This document shows, in pieces, positions 33,297 to 46,073 of a DNA stretch of 64,000 bases. Numbering within the stretch: the stretch's first letter is position 1; every line of letters begins with the position of its first letter. The notes under the pieces were generated by a model. The model made no database searches. It was not told where the DNA came from and saw only the letters and a list, made by a program, of their open reading frames with translations. The stretch comes from Rhytidiadelphus loreus (Eukaryota > Streptophyta > Bryopsida > Hypnales > Hylocomiaceae), in the NCBI GenBank assembly GCA_947034895.1, contig OX344761.1:69563839-69627838 (forward strand), in the 5' to 3' direction. The position numbers and the translations under genes were made by a program.

Positions 33297-34234
33297 TTAC
33301 CCCCTAAAGGACAATTGTCCATTCGGGGGACAAATGCATTTTGGGGCAGGTACCTACGGGCTGAAATTTTCTTCTAATATTTTGAATTTTTTTTTGGAGG
33401 TAGAAAAGTTGATTAGCTTCGTGGGAGTATAATTTTTTTCAAAATCGGTGCCCGGGAACAATAGTTATGACCAAATAAGCTCGAACGAGGGGAAGGCGGG
33501 CAGTTCGGGCAGCCCCCAAAAAATGGACAAAAATTTGAATTTGAATTTGAATTTTATTTTTTCTCATAGATTATATTTTTGTCTAACTGGAAAGCTTTGA
33601 TTCATTTCATTTGGATATATTATGAGAAAGATATGGACATTCTTGTTTTTCGGGCAATTAGAGCGTCTTCTTGAAAAAAATAACTTGAAGGATTCATTTC
33701 TGAATGCAATTTTTCAAATTTTTCAATTTTTTTTTTTTGCATGGTCTGATTTACTTGATAGAACAATCTCACCATTGGGATTAGTGCATTTGAATTCCAT
33801 CCAAAATATATGAATATTTTAGATTTTCATTCTATCTCATACCTACTTCTACTTAACAATTTTCTTAAGAATGGTAGCTAATTTTTTTTTTAATTTTTTT
33901 TTTTACCTAGACTCTCAACTCAATTCTCCACTATAAAGATTTAAAGCTCAAAACTCTGTAGTGCAAAAATTTTAAGTTAAAAATGTTCAAAGTCAAAAAA
34001 TCTAGTTCCGCAATGTGCTGAAAAACTTGTTTTTTCCACCTTATACACAGATATCTTGCAATCTGAGCGGTCAAAAATTCTGAATTTTTTTCCACACTCA
34101 TACTAGTTAGGTGTAAGATCCTACGGTTAGATATGAAGAAAAACAATGTTTTAATTTATTTTACTCCTTGCTATAGATATGGCAGTTTTGAGTGTTTTCT
34201 GGCAGAAAAAAGGCCTTGGTCCTTTAGGGGTTAA
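33297..34234. mobile_element. TTAA-type element, family A2
   Basis: It is bounded by TTAC (probably a mutated TTAA) and TTAA. It starts CCCCTAAAGGACAATTGTCC and ends GGCCTTGGTCCTTTAGGGG. It is collinear with 55976-56920 and, inverted and broken, with 11718-12950. It is non-coding and shares GATCCTACGGTT with family A1. Confidence 0.85.
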
Positions 34235-34905
34235 AGTCATTTTCATCCAATTAAAAGCTTTTAGGCAATTTGTGACGAATAGTTTTGAATCCAAAAGGAA
34301 GTTTTCCAATATAAAATGGTAATGGATTCTTGCAAATGTTTACTATATTTATAAATAAAACAAAAAACAACCAAGGGTTAAAAACTTTCTTCTATTAAAT
34401 TTTTCCAATACTTTGAATCTGTGTAATAAGAATTTTTGCTTGCCTTTTATACATTAGATGAAATTTGAGGGCTTCGGAAGACTTCGAGTTCTAAGCTTTG
34501 GGAACTCTACCATATATGTAGTCTAATGTGGCTGAGACTATGCCATATCAGATATTAATATTTTTTAATTTTTTAATTTTAAAAAAAAGAAGTATATTTT
34601 TAAAATTATTATTATTATTAAATATTATGACTGCAATACTATAGTTCCTAGCACAGGGAATAGGCCTAAAATGGCCCTCCGTTGTCTTCAAACCTTTTCT
34701 AATGCCACTTTGATCACTTTGTGGTTTTAGCCTATTATACCCAAACTTTAAAAGTAAAACTAGAAATTGAATTTTTGATAAATTTTCAAAGTCATGTATT
34801 TCTAAATTGATCCAACAAAGGTCTTATTTTTATGTTTGACAACGTGGATGGTTTTTAAAAATCATGCTTAAAATAATTGTTTTGACCACAAATCTTGAAA
34901 AAATT

Positions 34906-35179
34906 CATTAGATGTTTTTTTGGGCCTCCGGAAGACCATTTTAGGCTTGTTCCCTTCATTGTCCCCCCCGCACTGAAGGAATGACCGGCTATCAGGAAAA
35001 AAAATTCAAAAAAAATAAATTTTAATTCAAAAATAAATAAAGTTGAATTTTTTTTAGTAATTAGATGGCAGCCTTTTGGCCACCTAGAACCATTACGGTG
35101 TCACTGTAGCAGTCACGTTCCCTGGTTATCACATCATTATATCTCGCAGTCTTCCGAAGGCTCGAAAAAACATCTAATG
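34906..35179. mobile_element. Inverted-end MITE (~274 bp)
   Basis: CATTAGATGTTTTTTTGGGC followed by CTCCGGAAGAC pairs with GTCTTCCGAAGGCTCG...CATCTAATG. A third, diverged copy of the end (TAGATGAAATTTGAGGGCTT) lies near 34455, so elements may be nested here. Confidence 0.65.
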
Positions 35180-36479
35180 GATGAAATGAGATATCATAGC
35201 ACATCTAAGTTTTGTGCCCCCTTTGGTATTAAGAAGTTATGGAATCTCTACTTGTGTGACAAATGTCCATCAATTTTTTAGAGAGTGAATCACATGTTTA
35301 CATCATCTATGCAACTCACTATATTAATTTCAAACAATCACTTGTCTTTTAGTGTACAAAAAAAGAACCTCTATCATTTACTATGCCAATGTCATATATA
35401 TGAAACAAGAAGTAGTATTTGAAGAAGTTGTTTATCCTAGCAAATTGTAATTTTTGCCTTGCTAAGGAGAATTTGTAGGCAAGTGTAAGCATTAATTGTA
35501 CATTTTCATCTCAAAATTATGATTGTTTGCTTATTTGCCATACCATAAGCAATGCTCATACCAAAACTTTCCTCTCCACTTGTTTGTCATTTGTAAGAGA
35601 ATAGATTCACATATAATTGTAGAAGTACTTGATTCCATCCACCTTCCAATTTTGACAAATAGGGGTCTATGGAAGTATTTCCATTAGAACCTTAAACCAT
35701 TTGTGTGGAATGTCTCCAATTTTACAAATGATACAACATAGTTAGTTTGGGGTCTTTTTCTCAAGGTGCTTTAAAGATTTGCTTATTAGGACACTACTAT
35801 ATTTATAATGTAAATTTGACCTAAAATAATTCTAAAATTAAATGCCAAAACATTAATAAAATACCTATATTTTACTTGATTTTTTTTGTATGGTTAAGAA
35901 AAAAAAATATTACAAAAATACCTATTTTTAGCACTTGCCAAACCTTTTTTTTTGGAAACAAAATAAATATTTGGTAGAGAAGTGCCAACCCTATCCTTCA
36001 CTTACTTTAAAAGTTTTTTTCAAGACTTAACTTTGAAAGATCACAAAAATCACAAAATTCAATTTTTCTATGAATTCAATTTTTGGATTTTTAAAGGTTT
36101 TCAACTATCTACAAGTAACAAAGCCCCCCTAATTGTAATCTTGTCTTTATCTTTGAACACCACCTTAAATAAATAGTTTTAAATTGTTCAACCTTGACTT
36201 TGAATGTTGGACTAGTCACCATGAAAATCATCCTTAGTTTTTAATACCACATAAATCATTTGTTATAAAAGAAAATCAAGAGCACTCATTGGAGGTCAAA
36301 CTACTATGTAAGACCTCCCCTTTTTATACAAATTCCAAAGATCAACACCTACTAATTTATTTCTTACATAGGCCCCTAAGTGACGTTAAAGCATCATTCA
36401 TTGAATACTTTTAGGCCCCTAAGTCGTTAAAGCTTCACTAATTGACCTTCCCAATGGCCTTGCCAATGCTACTCTAGGC
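35180..36479. other. Gene-free AT-rich region
   Basis: Nothing was recognised. Confidence 0.4.
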
Positions 36480-37308
36480 TTGCTGCACTTGTCTAGAGGG
36501 AAAAAAACGGCTCCATACCAATACCCCTTCACAGTACAAGCTGTACCATTCTTCACGTCACTCCCACATTTGCTCGGCAATGAAGGCCTTTGTAGGAAGC
36601 AGTTTTACACTTATGCTAACTTGGTCAATTCAACCTTGACTCATATGGCCTCCGTGGAAGACATGGAGGCTAGCTAGAGGCGTGAGAAGAAGGGGAGGAA
36701 TTTTAGCAAGGACTTTTATTAAGGATTGGTTGGTGCGGGGCATCAGGTCTTTTTTTTTTTTTTTTGAAACAGATGGACAATTTCCATTGAAAGGGGAAAC
36801 AATACACAAAACCAAAGGGACAAGCCCTAAGCAAAAATATTTAAGTGGGACATCAGGCCTTCATCACACCGCCACATCTCACGAGGCAGCATCTTAAACC
36901 TCGCCATCTTCTTGATGCCATGGTCAAATGGAGTGCAACTGGTGGCGATGCTCTTCCAGTGCTAAACTTAATTAATTTGAACAGTGAGGTGTCATGTTGT
37001 TTCTATCAATTGGGGCTTCAGTAGCAAGCATCTAAATAAATATTCATTAAATTGTCAAAGCCCTCTCCGCCACAAATTAATAGAAGTTTCTGTCTTGCCA
37101 AGAATTGTTTAAGTCAGCCCTGCTTTCAGACTCTGATGCCGATGCCAATTGGTGAATGTGGCTTCAGAAATGAACTGAAAGTAATAACAATAAAATGCCA
37201 TGAGCTCGCTTGATGTGCCCGGGATTTCATCTGGTGTGTGGCTGAAGGCTGGATTGCACCAGGTCTTATAGTGGCCATGTTAAGGTATTACCTGAGTTGT
37301 ATAGGAGA
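36480..37308. other. Moderate-GC unique sequence of unknown origin
   Basis: This stretch is less AT-rich than its neighbours, and a short frame (36480-36677) shows no recognisable family. It may be the relic of a gene or of an autonomous element. It is interrupted by a retroposed LINE tail at 36752-36844. Confidence 0.3.
36752..36844 (-). mobile_element. 5'-truncated LINE tail with target duplication
   Basis: On the minus strand this reads through TTTCAATGGAAATTGTCCAT and ends in a run of about 15 A residues, like the 3' end of plant LINEs. It is flanked by GGGGCATCAGGTC on the left and GGGACATCAGGCC on the right, a ~12-bp target duplication with a few changes. Confidence 0.65.
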
Positions 37309-37872
37309 GGGCTCATAAACCGCTCAGGCTTTTACACCTGTCCACTAGGAGGCTCTGAAATGGATAGTTGATAGTGACAAAATGAATAGTGGATTACATT
37401 GAAGCATGCTAAGACTTGGTTTTTACTAATTGAATGGATGGTTTCAGAGTCCCATTAGGTTCATTCTTAACTAAGTGGATAGGTGTCTCCTGATTATATT
37501 TGAAATCAGAATTGGTTGTTGAACTACCTTCTCTCAAGTGTTAATTTTTTTGAAATAATTATTTATTCAACCATCCATTTCAGTTTTAGAAAGGGATGCA
37601 TTTAGAAACAAATTCTATTCCTTTTTACATGTATCAGTGCTAGTTATTGAACCAAGCCAGATTTGTTTTCAAACTGCATGTGTATGGGTTTGCAAGGCCC
37701 ACTGATCACAACTATGGGCCCTATGCCAAACCATGTTTGAAAATTCATAGCTAATTCAATAATGACTTCTTCATCTACTTCTCCTTCACTGAAAAATATA
37801 CTAAAAATATTTCCGTCTCAAGAAATATATAGGAAAGGGAGACCAACTCTTGAATGAGCGGTTTATGAACCC
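37309..37872. mobile_element. Inverted-end element related to family C
   Basis: It starts GGGCTCATAAACCGCTCA and ends TGAGCGGTTTATGAACCC. The right third (CTTCTCCTTCACTGAAAAAT, then ...CCAACTCTTGAATG) resembles the interior of the 410-bp family C elements. It is non-coding. Confidence 0.65.
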
Positions 37873-38084
37873 ATTCGCACCTGAGTGCTTACATATCCTC
37901 CAAACCTACATGGCAGCCAAGGTGGCGTGGACTTGACAGCGCTACTACGGCCATAAAACACTTATGCTTTCACTGCAAAAGTAGTCCGTAACAACAACCT
38001 GGCAATCTTCTGAAAATGAAGATTTTAGGATTTGACAACCGCTGATATCAAATGGAGCTCTCAATCACCCATTACACAATAACA

Positions 38085-38700
38085 CCGGCTGCCCAAAGCA
38101 AAAATTAGCAAGACCAGACTTAGAAAAAATTTAAAAACTAAATTTTTTCCAATAGGTCTCTTACAAAAATTAAAAAGTCTTTGTAGATGCGTGGGTAGGG
38201 ATGTATTGGCAATCTCTTTATTCAAGTGGAGTGATGGGAGGTAAAACAACCTTTGTGGGATATGTAGATTGGGATTAGTAGAAGCTCAACCATTCATACC
38301 TAGCTAGTTAAGTCAAGAGCAAGAATTGTGTTCTATGTAGAACTTTAAACCTCATTTAGGCATAGTAGAATAAACTTTTTCAAGAACCTTTGAACTAAGA
38401 AAAATTGGGAAACCAAGCTAACTCTCATCTCTAAAAATTATTTTGAGGTTTTAAGCCTCTAATACAAAATTAGAAACAAAATTCAAAGAGGGATTGGGAG
38501 GAACATTTTCTTTGACATTTTGAAACATCTTCTTTGAATTTTGTCCCTAACTTTTGAATGGAGGCTTGAAATATCAAACGGATTTCTAGAGATGAAATTT
38601 AACTTGATTTAACAACTTCTCTTAGTCTAAAATTTCTTGAAAAAAATGATTCTACTATGTCAAAATGAAGTCTAAATTTCTACATTGAACACAATTCTTG
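38085..38700. repeat. Relative of the fold-back arms
   Basis: This stretch is similar, with many changes, to the arms at 4780-5400 and 7690-8220, sharing CATTTAGGCATAGTAGA, GATTTCTAGAGATGAAAT and CTTGTG-type words. It is a diverged solo arm of the same element family. Confidence 0.5.
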
Positions 38701-38993
38701 TGTTTTGACAATGAGTGATCAAGCTCTCATCAAGCTTTTCAAATTGTCCCATATCCTTTTAGGATTCATGATGAAAAATGGGTTTCATTATAAAATCGAC
38801 CTTTCTACCCTTTCATCAATGAACATTTGTAGGCAACAAATTATGTTGACATCATTTTCAAGACTTGTAACTCCTTTACAATTAATCGTCTTTGGATTTG
38901 GTAAGGTGATTTGCTAATCTTCAAAATCATTCACATTTTGAAATTTTGAATATTTTTTGGCAAGGGTGATGTTTAGCTCTAGTGTGCGGTCCC

Positions 38994-39377
38994 TTAACCC
39001 TTAAATGCTCAACACTTAGCATACGGTTTTCGAATTACGGAGTACAATACCATATGCCTAGCAATAAAGAGAATGAATTGAAAGCCTTACAATGCACAAA
39101 TTTCCACCCATTGACTATTGATTGATTGTACAATTTGTGCTTTTATCCCACATCCCAAGGCATCAGATTTAATGAAGGTCCAAATGAGTAAGTGAAGGAA
39201 TGAGCCATCCATTCAAAATTGGCCAACTCATACCATGGTACAAAAACTACATTAATCTTACTACAAAATTAATGGACAACCAAAAAGTTGAACACTGAAT
39301 TTCATTAAGACCAAATATATTGTATGGTATAAGAAACCGTAGGCCATTTGGGGTTCCTCTGAGCGTTTAAGGGTTAA
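38994..39377. mobile_element. TTAA-flanked element, family G (384 bp)
   Basis: It is bounded by TTAA and starts TTAACCCTTAAATGCTCAAC and ends GAGCGTTTAAGGGTTAA. It is non-coding. Only one copy is in the window. Confidence 0.75.
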
Positions 39378-39949
39378 TACGGCTAAAGAAGTATGAGTCA
39401 TGTGTGAATAGCACGCGAGGTAGAACTACCTATCACCCCTGTGATTTGCAATCTAACTATCTTGGGGTTAATTTCAAGAAGGGCACATATTTTTCAGAGG
39501 TGTGTTTTTGTTTTACGGATCAAACTCAAGTGGAATTATAATTTTCCAATTAAAATTGTAATTTTTGTGAATTTTTGAAGTGGTCAGCCCTGAAATTACA
39601 AAACCACTTGTAGAGTGAGGTTGAAATTGTCCCCTAAACAACCCATTACCGCCTAATCAAGTACTAGATATTCTCTATTAATGGAGTGACATGTAAACCC
39701 TTGTTGTCATAAAATCCTTGATTCTGTCATAGTATTCTTTGATTTTGTCATAAAAGGAAGGAAATTGGAGGGGATTTTAGGCAGAATTTGGGCCAAAGTT
39801 GGTGACGGAATAGGGCTGGTCTATTCATGGAATTGGGCTGTAAACGGTAATGGGTGTTTTGACCTTAGTTAAAAAAAACTCTGACAATAGTTCCAAACCG
39901 GAGTTCCATAAAAAAAAATTGTTTCCTTCTTCTTCGGAAGTTTTATCTT

Positions 39950-40187
39950 AAACACATGGTGCCTGCAAACACCTGGAGGGAATTGGCCTTAATTGGCCTT
40001 GGAAGGCCTTTTGGTTTCCCTTCAGTGTGCTGCCCCCCACTTTGTTGGGTTCTTGCGTGTTCATCGTGTTGGTCTGTTAGGGGTTGGGTTGATCCTTGAT
40101 CCTTTCTTTTGTCAGTCTGTTTGTAGCTGGTTGGTGTATACTTTATTTTTACAATGAAATTTTGTTTCATTTGTGTCAAAAAAAGAA
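39950..40187 (+). mobile_element. 5'-truncated LINE 3' end
   Basis: T-rich sequence with GTTTGTAGCTGGTTGGTGTA and TACAATGAAATTTTGTTTCA followed by an A-rich tail is typical of plant LINE 3' ends. No reverse-transcriptase frame remains. Confidence 0.5.
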
Positions 40188-40237
40188 TAACAATAAAATG
40201 GTAATGAATTGTCGTGCTGGTGTGAAGACCATCGTGA

Positions 40238-40490
40238 ATAAAGAGGGCCGGGGTGAACTGATCCCCTTACTCGTCCCCAAAAGAAAATCTTGAATTTTTT
40301 AAATTTCCCACGCATGATCAAATTTGCAAATTTTGAATTTATATTTGCAATCAAAGGACCCAAATTAGCTAGGAGAGATGTAGAGCATCCATTTTTTGGG
40401 TACAAAATAGGGAGTCTTTTTTTCACTTGCACCCTCTGGACTAACTTTGGGGACAAGCGAGGGGGGCAGTTCACCCCGACCATAAAGAGT
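40238..40490. mobile_element. Inverted-end hairpin element (~253 bp)
   Basis: AAGAGGGCCGGGGTGAACTG at the left and CAGTTCACCCCGACC at the right are arms of about 43 bases that continue through CGTCCCCAAA/TTTGGGGAC. The centre is ~165 bases of AT-rich non-coding sequence. Confidence 0.7.
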
Positions 40491-40684
40491 CTCTCAAGGA
40501 TGTTCTCTTGAGGATGTTCTAATTTCCATGCTTCTTTTCTTGGAGGGGAGAAGCAAGTGCCTTCTTTCAAAGTGCATGAATAAACATAATTAACCCTGAA
40601 ATGATGTTGCAGACACAAAGTGTTTGATGGATGACTTTCTTTGTTACTCTAGAAACAAGTGAATGCACCTACTTGTCTAAAAAT

Positions 40685-40718
40685 TTAACCCTAGAAGGCG
40701 GTGACCTTCTAGGGTTAA
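40685..40718. repeat. 34-bp palindrome of TTAA-type termini
   Basis: TTAACCCTAGAAGG and its exact complement are separated by only six bases (CGGTGA). It looks like two element ends with the interior removed. Confidence 0.8.
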
Positions 40719-40791
40719 AGTACTTTAGATCCAAGTTGTCGAAGTCCTTATTGTCATGTTTGTATAACTTCTTGGGATGTTGTGGAAGTAT

Positions 40792-41069
40792 ACAACATTA
40801 TTAACCAACACAAGGGGGATGCCTTTTACTCCTCCAAAATGCGGGAGCACCTCCAATGTTGCAACTTCCTAGTCCATTGACATTATTGTTGGGTTTGTGT
40901 GCTTTCAAATATACCCGCCCAACCAGCTCACTCAAGAACATGGCCAACAATTCACAATTGACCAACCAATAGGTTCCCTCGGATTAAATTGAATTTCCTC
41001 CTAGGCATCCACAAAAGGATTATCCCTCTTCCAAGGAGGAATGATCCAAGTTGGTTAACAATGTTATGT
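40792..41069. mobile_element. Inverted-end element, family J (short copy)
   Basis: It starts ACAACATTATTAACCAAC and ends TTGGTTAACAATGTTATGT. It is a shorter relative of 29549-30260. Confidence 0.6.
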
Positions 41070-41292
41070 ATATAGTGAATTTTGAAGTAGATACGGGAGT
41101 AGATACATTCTCATGACCTTCTTTGAATAGCACTTTGAAGTATGTACTTCTCCCATGACCAAGAGTGTAGACCACTTGTCACAAATTCACAAGTTACATC
41201 ATACTCAATTTTTTTGGGACCCTAGAAAATCAAATTAAAAGATATCCTATAAAATCTCCATTCCCTAGGATGTGAGAATAGAAAAAATTATA

Positions 41293-42234
41293 TTAACCCC
41301 TAAAGGACCAAATATCATTTTTTTTGGCAATATAGCGATTTTAGGAAGCTCACTACAATTTAATTTTTTTCCTTTGAAATTTTCATATAGCATGTGGTCT
41401 AGGGGTAGCTTTAAGGTGCAACAATTTTCATAACTTTTGAACCTATGGTTATAAAGTTATTTTGTGATATGTAGTTTCTATTGCTTGATAGGCAATCTAG
41501 GCAGCTCAAAAAAATCACTCTTTTACAAAATAAAAATTTGAACTTCATTTCCTAGATCTATATACATGTGGAAAACTTTGAATAATTTCATTTTGATTAA
41601 TGAGATGATAGTTATGATGAGCTTTAGTTTGCAAGCAATTATGGTCCTATGGAATCTCTACTCTAAGATAAACTTTGAAGTCTTTTATTTAATTCAATCT
41701 TCAATATTTTTGGAAAAAAATAAAAACATTGGGTGTAGATTGTTTATTACAACATTACAACCATTAAGATTGGAATTATTCAATTCCATAATTCCATAAT
41801 TCAATTCATAACAATTTAGTACATAATATTTTAAGTTCTATTCTACTTCTTTCTACTTACTATTTTTTTCAAGCATGAATATGAAATTATTTTTGTTGAA
41901 ATCTTTTTAATGTATTCCCAACTTATTTTTTCAACATATTATGGAGAGTTGCAAGTTCTAGGATCTACACATTTTTGTTTAAAAAGTTTGAAAAGATGAA
42001 AACCTAACCATTTGAGAAGAGTTGAAAAATACTTCTTTTCAAAATCCAAGCATCATGATCTTGCATTGGTAAGGCTTCTTATTCTGAAATTTTAAGAGGG
42101 TGTACTCCAAAACAAGTTACCTAAAGGATCCTATGGTTGAATTTGTTAATGAATAAACATAGATGAAGATTTTTAGGTTTGAGTACTTTGAAGCAATTTT
42201 GGGCATAAAAATACCAAATCCCTTGAGAGGTTAA
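41293..42234. mobile_element. TTAA-flanked element, family A3
   Basis: It starts TTAACCCCTAAAGGACCAAA and ends CCTTGAGAGGTTAA (diverged). It is collinear with 43619-44539 in inverted orientation and with 46617-47522. It is non-coding. Confidence 0.8.
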
Positions 42235-42829
42235 ATAATTACGAGTGACAAAGAGAGACATCTAATAATCTAATAATTAAAAATTAAAAAAAAAAAAAAT
42301 TTGATCCTGGCGTAGTCAGCTCTTGATGTGAATGAAGAGTCCATTTGTTCAAGACTCCACACCAAAGTCCACAACACCAAAGTCTACAAGACAAAAGGAA
42401 AACGTCGTTGATAATAACGTCATTTGGTGCAGATGCTGGAATCTATGATTTTTTCAACTGGGACTGGACTACTCAGTCAACCATCATTTGGCAAATTCCT
42501 GAGGAGTCTGGATGAGCAAGTTGTCGTCTTCATTGGGGGTCTCAATCCCAATTGCAATCAGACCCAATTTTTTAATTTTTTTAATTTTTAATTTTTTCTT
42601 GAAACACATGGATAATTTCCATGGAAAGAGGAAAAGGGTTCAATTTTTTATTTTATTATTGAAGCCAATCCTCAAAACAGGCAGGGGATGGGAGCAACTT
42701 GCAAGTTTGCGCTCTTTTGGAACAAGGAAGCAACATATCCACCAGTGAATGTAGAAGGTAGATAAGCCTATTACCACTCAGATTTGCTATCTAAGGTACC
42801 TCGGAGAAGCTATTTATCAACTTCCATTA
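42235..42829. other. Spacer with a LINE-tail-like fragment
   Basis: T-rich sequence followed by CTTGAAACACATGGATAATT near 42598 resembles the LINE tail at 36752-36844 on the same strand. No target duplication was identified. Confidence 0.4.
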
Positions 42830-43452
42830 TTTTCTCAGAGATTGAAAAGTTTGAGAGAAACCATTTGCAAGTAACTTAGAATGAAGACATTCTGACAAGA
42901 AATGAATTTTCTGTGGTTTTTGAAAGTTGGTTGGGACGAAATTGGGAAAGCAAAAACAGGCTCATGCTAAACCTCAACTCATGTTTTTTTCCAAAGATTA
43001 CCGGTACAAAGTTTGAGAGAAGCCATTTGCAAGTAGAATGAAGACATTCTGACAAAAAATGAATTTTATGTGATTTGTCAAAGTTTGTTGGGATGAAATT
43101 GGTAAAGCATGATTGGATAGACCCATGCTAAACCAAAATTCACATTTCTTTTTTTCAAAGATTGAAGAGTTTGAGAGAAGCCATTTGCAAGTAGAATGAA
43201 GACATTCCGACAAAAATGAATTTTTTGTGATTTTTCAAAGTTTGTTGGGACAAAATTGGTAAAGCATGATTGGGTAGACCGAGGCTAAACCACAACTCAC
43301 AATTTTTTTTCCTAGAGATTGAAAAGTTTGAGAGAAGCCATTTGCAAGTAGAGTGAAGACATTCCAACAAGAAAAGAATTTTATGTGAGTTGTCAAAGTT
43401 TGTTGGAATGAAATTAGTAAAGCGTGAATGGATAGACCCATGCTAAACTGTA
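42830..43452. repeat. ~158-bp tandem array, four units
   Basis: GTTTGAGAGAAGCCATTTGC recurs at 42849, 43011, 43169 and 43326 (first unit slightly changed), giving periods 162, 158 and 157. Reading frames across it repeat the same peptide and are artefacts. Confidence 0.9.
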
Positions 43453-43618
43453 TGCTAATTTGTCCCCTCATTGTGTGCATTGTCATGATGCTAAAGGCTA
43501 GTTACTGAGATTATGGTAATGGGTGGGTGATTGATGCAAATGGGAGGGTCCAATAGATGTTAAAATTGGGTGACTAATAGTGGCATTGACTTGTTCTACT
43601 TTATTTCTTGGAGCTATT

Positions 43619-44539
43619 TTAACCCCTAAAGTTCTTTCATGTTTAGAAGCCCAAAATTGCTTCAAAGTGCTAATCTACAAAGCAAGACTAAAATCTTCAT
43701 CTATATTTATTTTTTAACAAATAAAATTGTAGGATCCTTTAGATAACTTGTTAGAGTACACCCTCCTAAAATTTTAAAATAAGAAGCCTTACCAATTGCA
43801 AGATGATGATGCTTGGATTTCAAAAAGAAGTATTTTCAACTGTTTCCAAATGGTTACATTTCATCTTTCATACTTTTTATCCCAAAATGTATAGATCCTA
43901 CAACTTTCAACTCTCTATAGTATGTTGAAGAAATAAGTTGAGAATACATGTATGAATAAATTAATTTCATATTCATACTTGAAAAAAATAGAAAGTAGAA
44001 AGAAATAGAAACTGGTTTAAAATACTAAATTGTTGAGAGTATAGTTACAAAATTGAAAAATGCCAATGCCAATGGTTGTAATGTTGTACTCTATACTAAA
44101 AAATCTACATCCTATGATTTTATTTTATTTCCAAAAATATTGAAAATTAAGTTAACTAAAGGACTTCAAAGTTTATTTTAGAGTTGAGATTCCACGACTA
44201 CTAGCAAACTAAAACTCCTTATAACTTTCATCTCATTAATCAAAATGGAATGGTGCAAAGCTTTCCATGTTTATGTAAATCAAGAAAACCAATTTTAAAT
44301 TTAAATTTCTTAATAAAATTATATTTTTTAGTTGCCCATGTTCCAATAGAAACTACATATCATACAATAACTTTTTAACCATGTAGTCAAAAGTTATAAA
44401 ATTTGTTTTGCCTTAAAGCTACTCCTTGGGGCGCATATTGTGTGAAAATTTCAGAGAAAAAAAATGAAAATTTTCTTCATAAATGGATGGTTGAAAACAC
44501 CATGTTGCCAAAAATGTTATCTAGTTCTTTAGGGGTTAA
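43619..44539. mobile_element. TTAA-flanked element, family A3 (inverted)
   Basis: It starts TTAACCCCTAAAGTTCTTTC and ends GTTCTTTAGGGGTTAA. It is the inverted counterpart of 41293-42234, 1.4 kb away, with the tandem array between them. Confidence 0.85.
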
Positions 44540-45251
44540 AAATGACAATTTTCTAAGTTGATTTGCTTGAACAGTGTATGTGTATGTAATGTTCATTTTC
44601 CAAATTCACATCATTTTGAATTAGTGCAAGTCGAATATAACTGTATTGAATCAATTGTTACAAAGATCACATTTTGTCATAATACTAATTTCCTAGTTGA
44701 CATTAAATCCCCCTCTTCACTACTAAGGTAAATCATTGTGGTAGAAACATGATATTTGGAAATTAGATCAAGGAAAATCATCTAGGAAAAGACCTACAAA
44801 CATAGTTGTGTTGGTCATGTGGGTGTTGTTTCTTGGGTCATCTCCTTAGTCTATGTACTATTGTAGGCCGTAATTCTTGCACATAAATTATTACACTAGC
44901 ATGTTTCCACCAGTGAAATGATTGTATTCTCTTTTTTTGGTTTGAATGATTTGATGTAAACGAGGGAACACCTCGTTTTTGTTTTCATTCTAAGGATACA
45001 ATGCACTAAAAAATGAAAATTTCAAAATTAGTAGCACTTACTTTGATGTTTTTAATGTATTTGATAAATCAATTTCAAAGTTTAAAAATTTTAAAAATAA
45101 TAATAACATATACCGATATACTCAATTTTTAGAAGTTATTCCCTTTATCCCTCTAAAAACCTTTCCCATGAGGGATTAATTATATTTTTATTCTTTGTAC
45201 CAATGATACATGCATTCAAGAACCAATAACCCATCATCCAAAATCTCTAGC
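44540..45251. other. Gene-free AT-rich spacer
   Basis: Nothing was recognised. Confidence 0.4.
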
Positions 45252-46073
45252 TTAACCCCTAAGTGCCTAAGCCTTTCCAAAGGTGTTTTTCCTATGAAAA
45301 AAGAGCATAGGAGAGTAGTTATCCCCCATGAAGCAAAATTAATTTTTTTCAAAATCTGACCGCATAGATGTTTCTAGAGCTTGCTTATTAGTATGTATAC
45401 CAATTTTGAGTATAAAATTCAATAGGAGTTGTGAGATTATAACAAAAGAAAAGTATGCATTCTATTTTTAGTGTGCTGTCCCTCCCCACTATGTTGCTGA
45501 AATTTGCATATAAAAGTTTTTTGGGATGGGAGGTGACATGAACAACTACAAATAGTGTTAGTACACTAAAATGCACTTTCAAAAAACTTAATTTCACATG
45601 AAAAGCTATCAAACTCATTACACGGTCGACCTTGTAATTGTTGAAATGCAATTTTGTTTGATAAGTGGAAATTGCAAAAAACTCCAAATCAACACTTGCA
45701 TGTTTAAATTTTAAAACGGTGAAAATCACGAAAACACTTTACTCTTTCCATTGGGACCATTTTCAAAGCAAATGAATATGTACAATTTTTTAGATCTCAA
45801 ATCAAGTGAAATTGATGAGCTTTGTTCAAAACCGAGAAATGAAGTAAAATTGGCAAGCTTTAATCTTCACTAATGGTACATATATGTAGTTGAGGACCTC
45901 TAGAAAATCAAATATGAACCTTTTTCAGTGAAAAATGAAAGTTTTCAATAGTTAACCCTCAAAACTGCCCGTAAAATTTTTTAAAACGGTCAAACGTTTT
46001 TAACTGCCCACTGCAAAATAAGCCTGAAATTTCAGATCGACCATATATGGTCGCTTAGGCAGTTAGGGGTTAA
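45252..46073. mobile_element. TTAA-flanked element, family E
   Basis: It starts TTAACCCCTAAGTGCCTAAG and ends CTTAGGCAGTTAGGGGTTAA, 822 bases, with GC on each outer side. A half copy lies inverted at 13560-13925. It is non-coding. Confidence 0.87.

Noticed and set aside
42998..43486. Overlapping minus-strand frames with similar peptides (CLHSTCKWLLSN)
   Set aside because: They arise from the 158-bp tandem units, shift frame between units and match no family.
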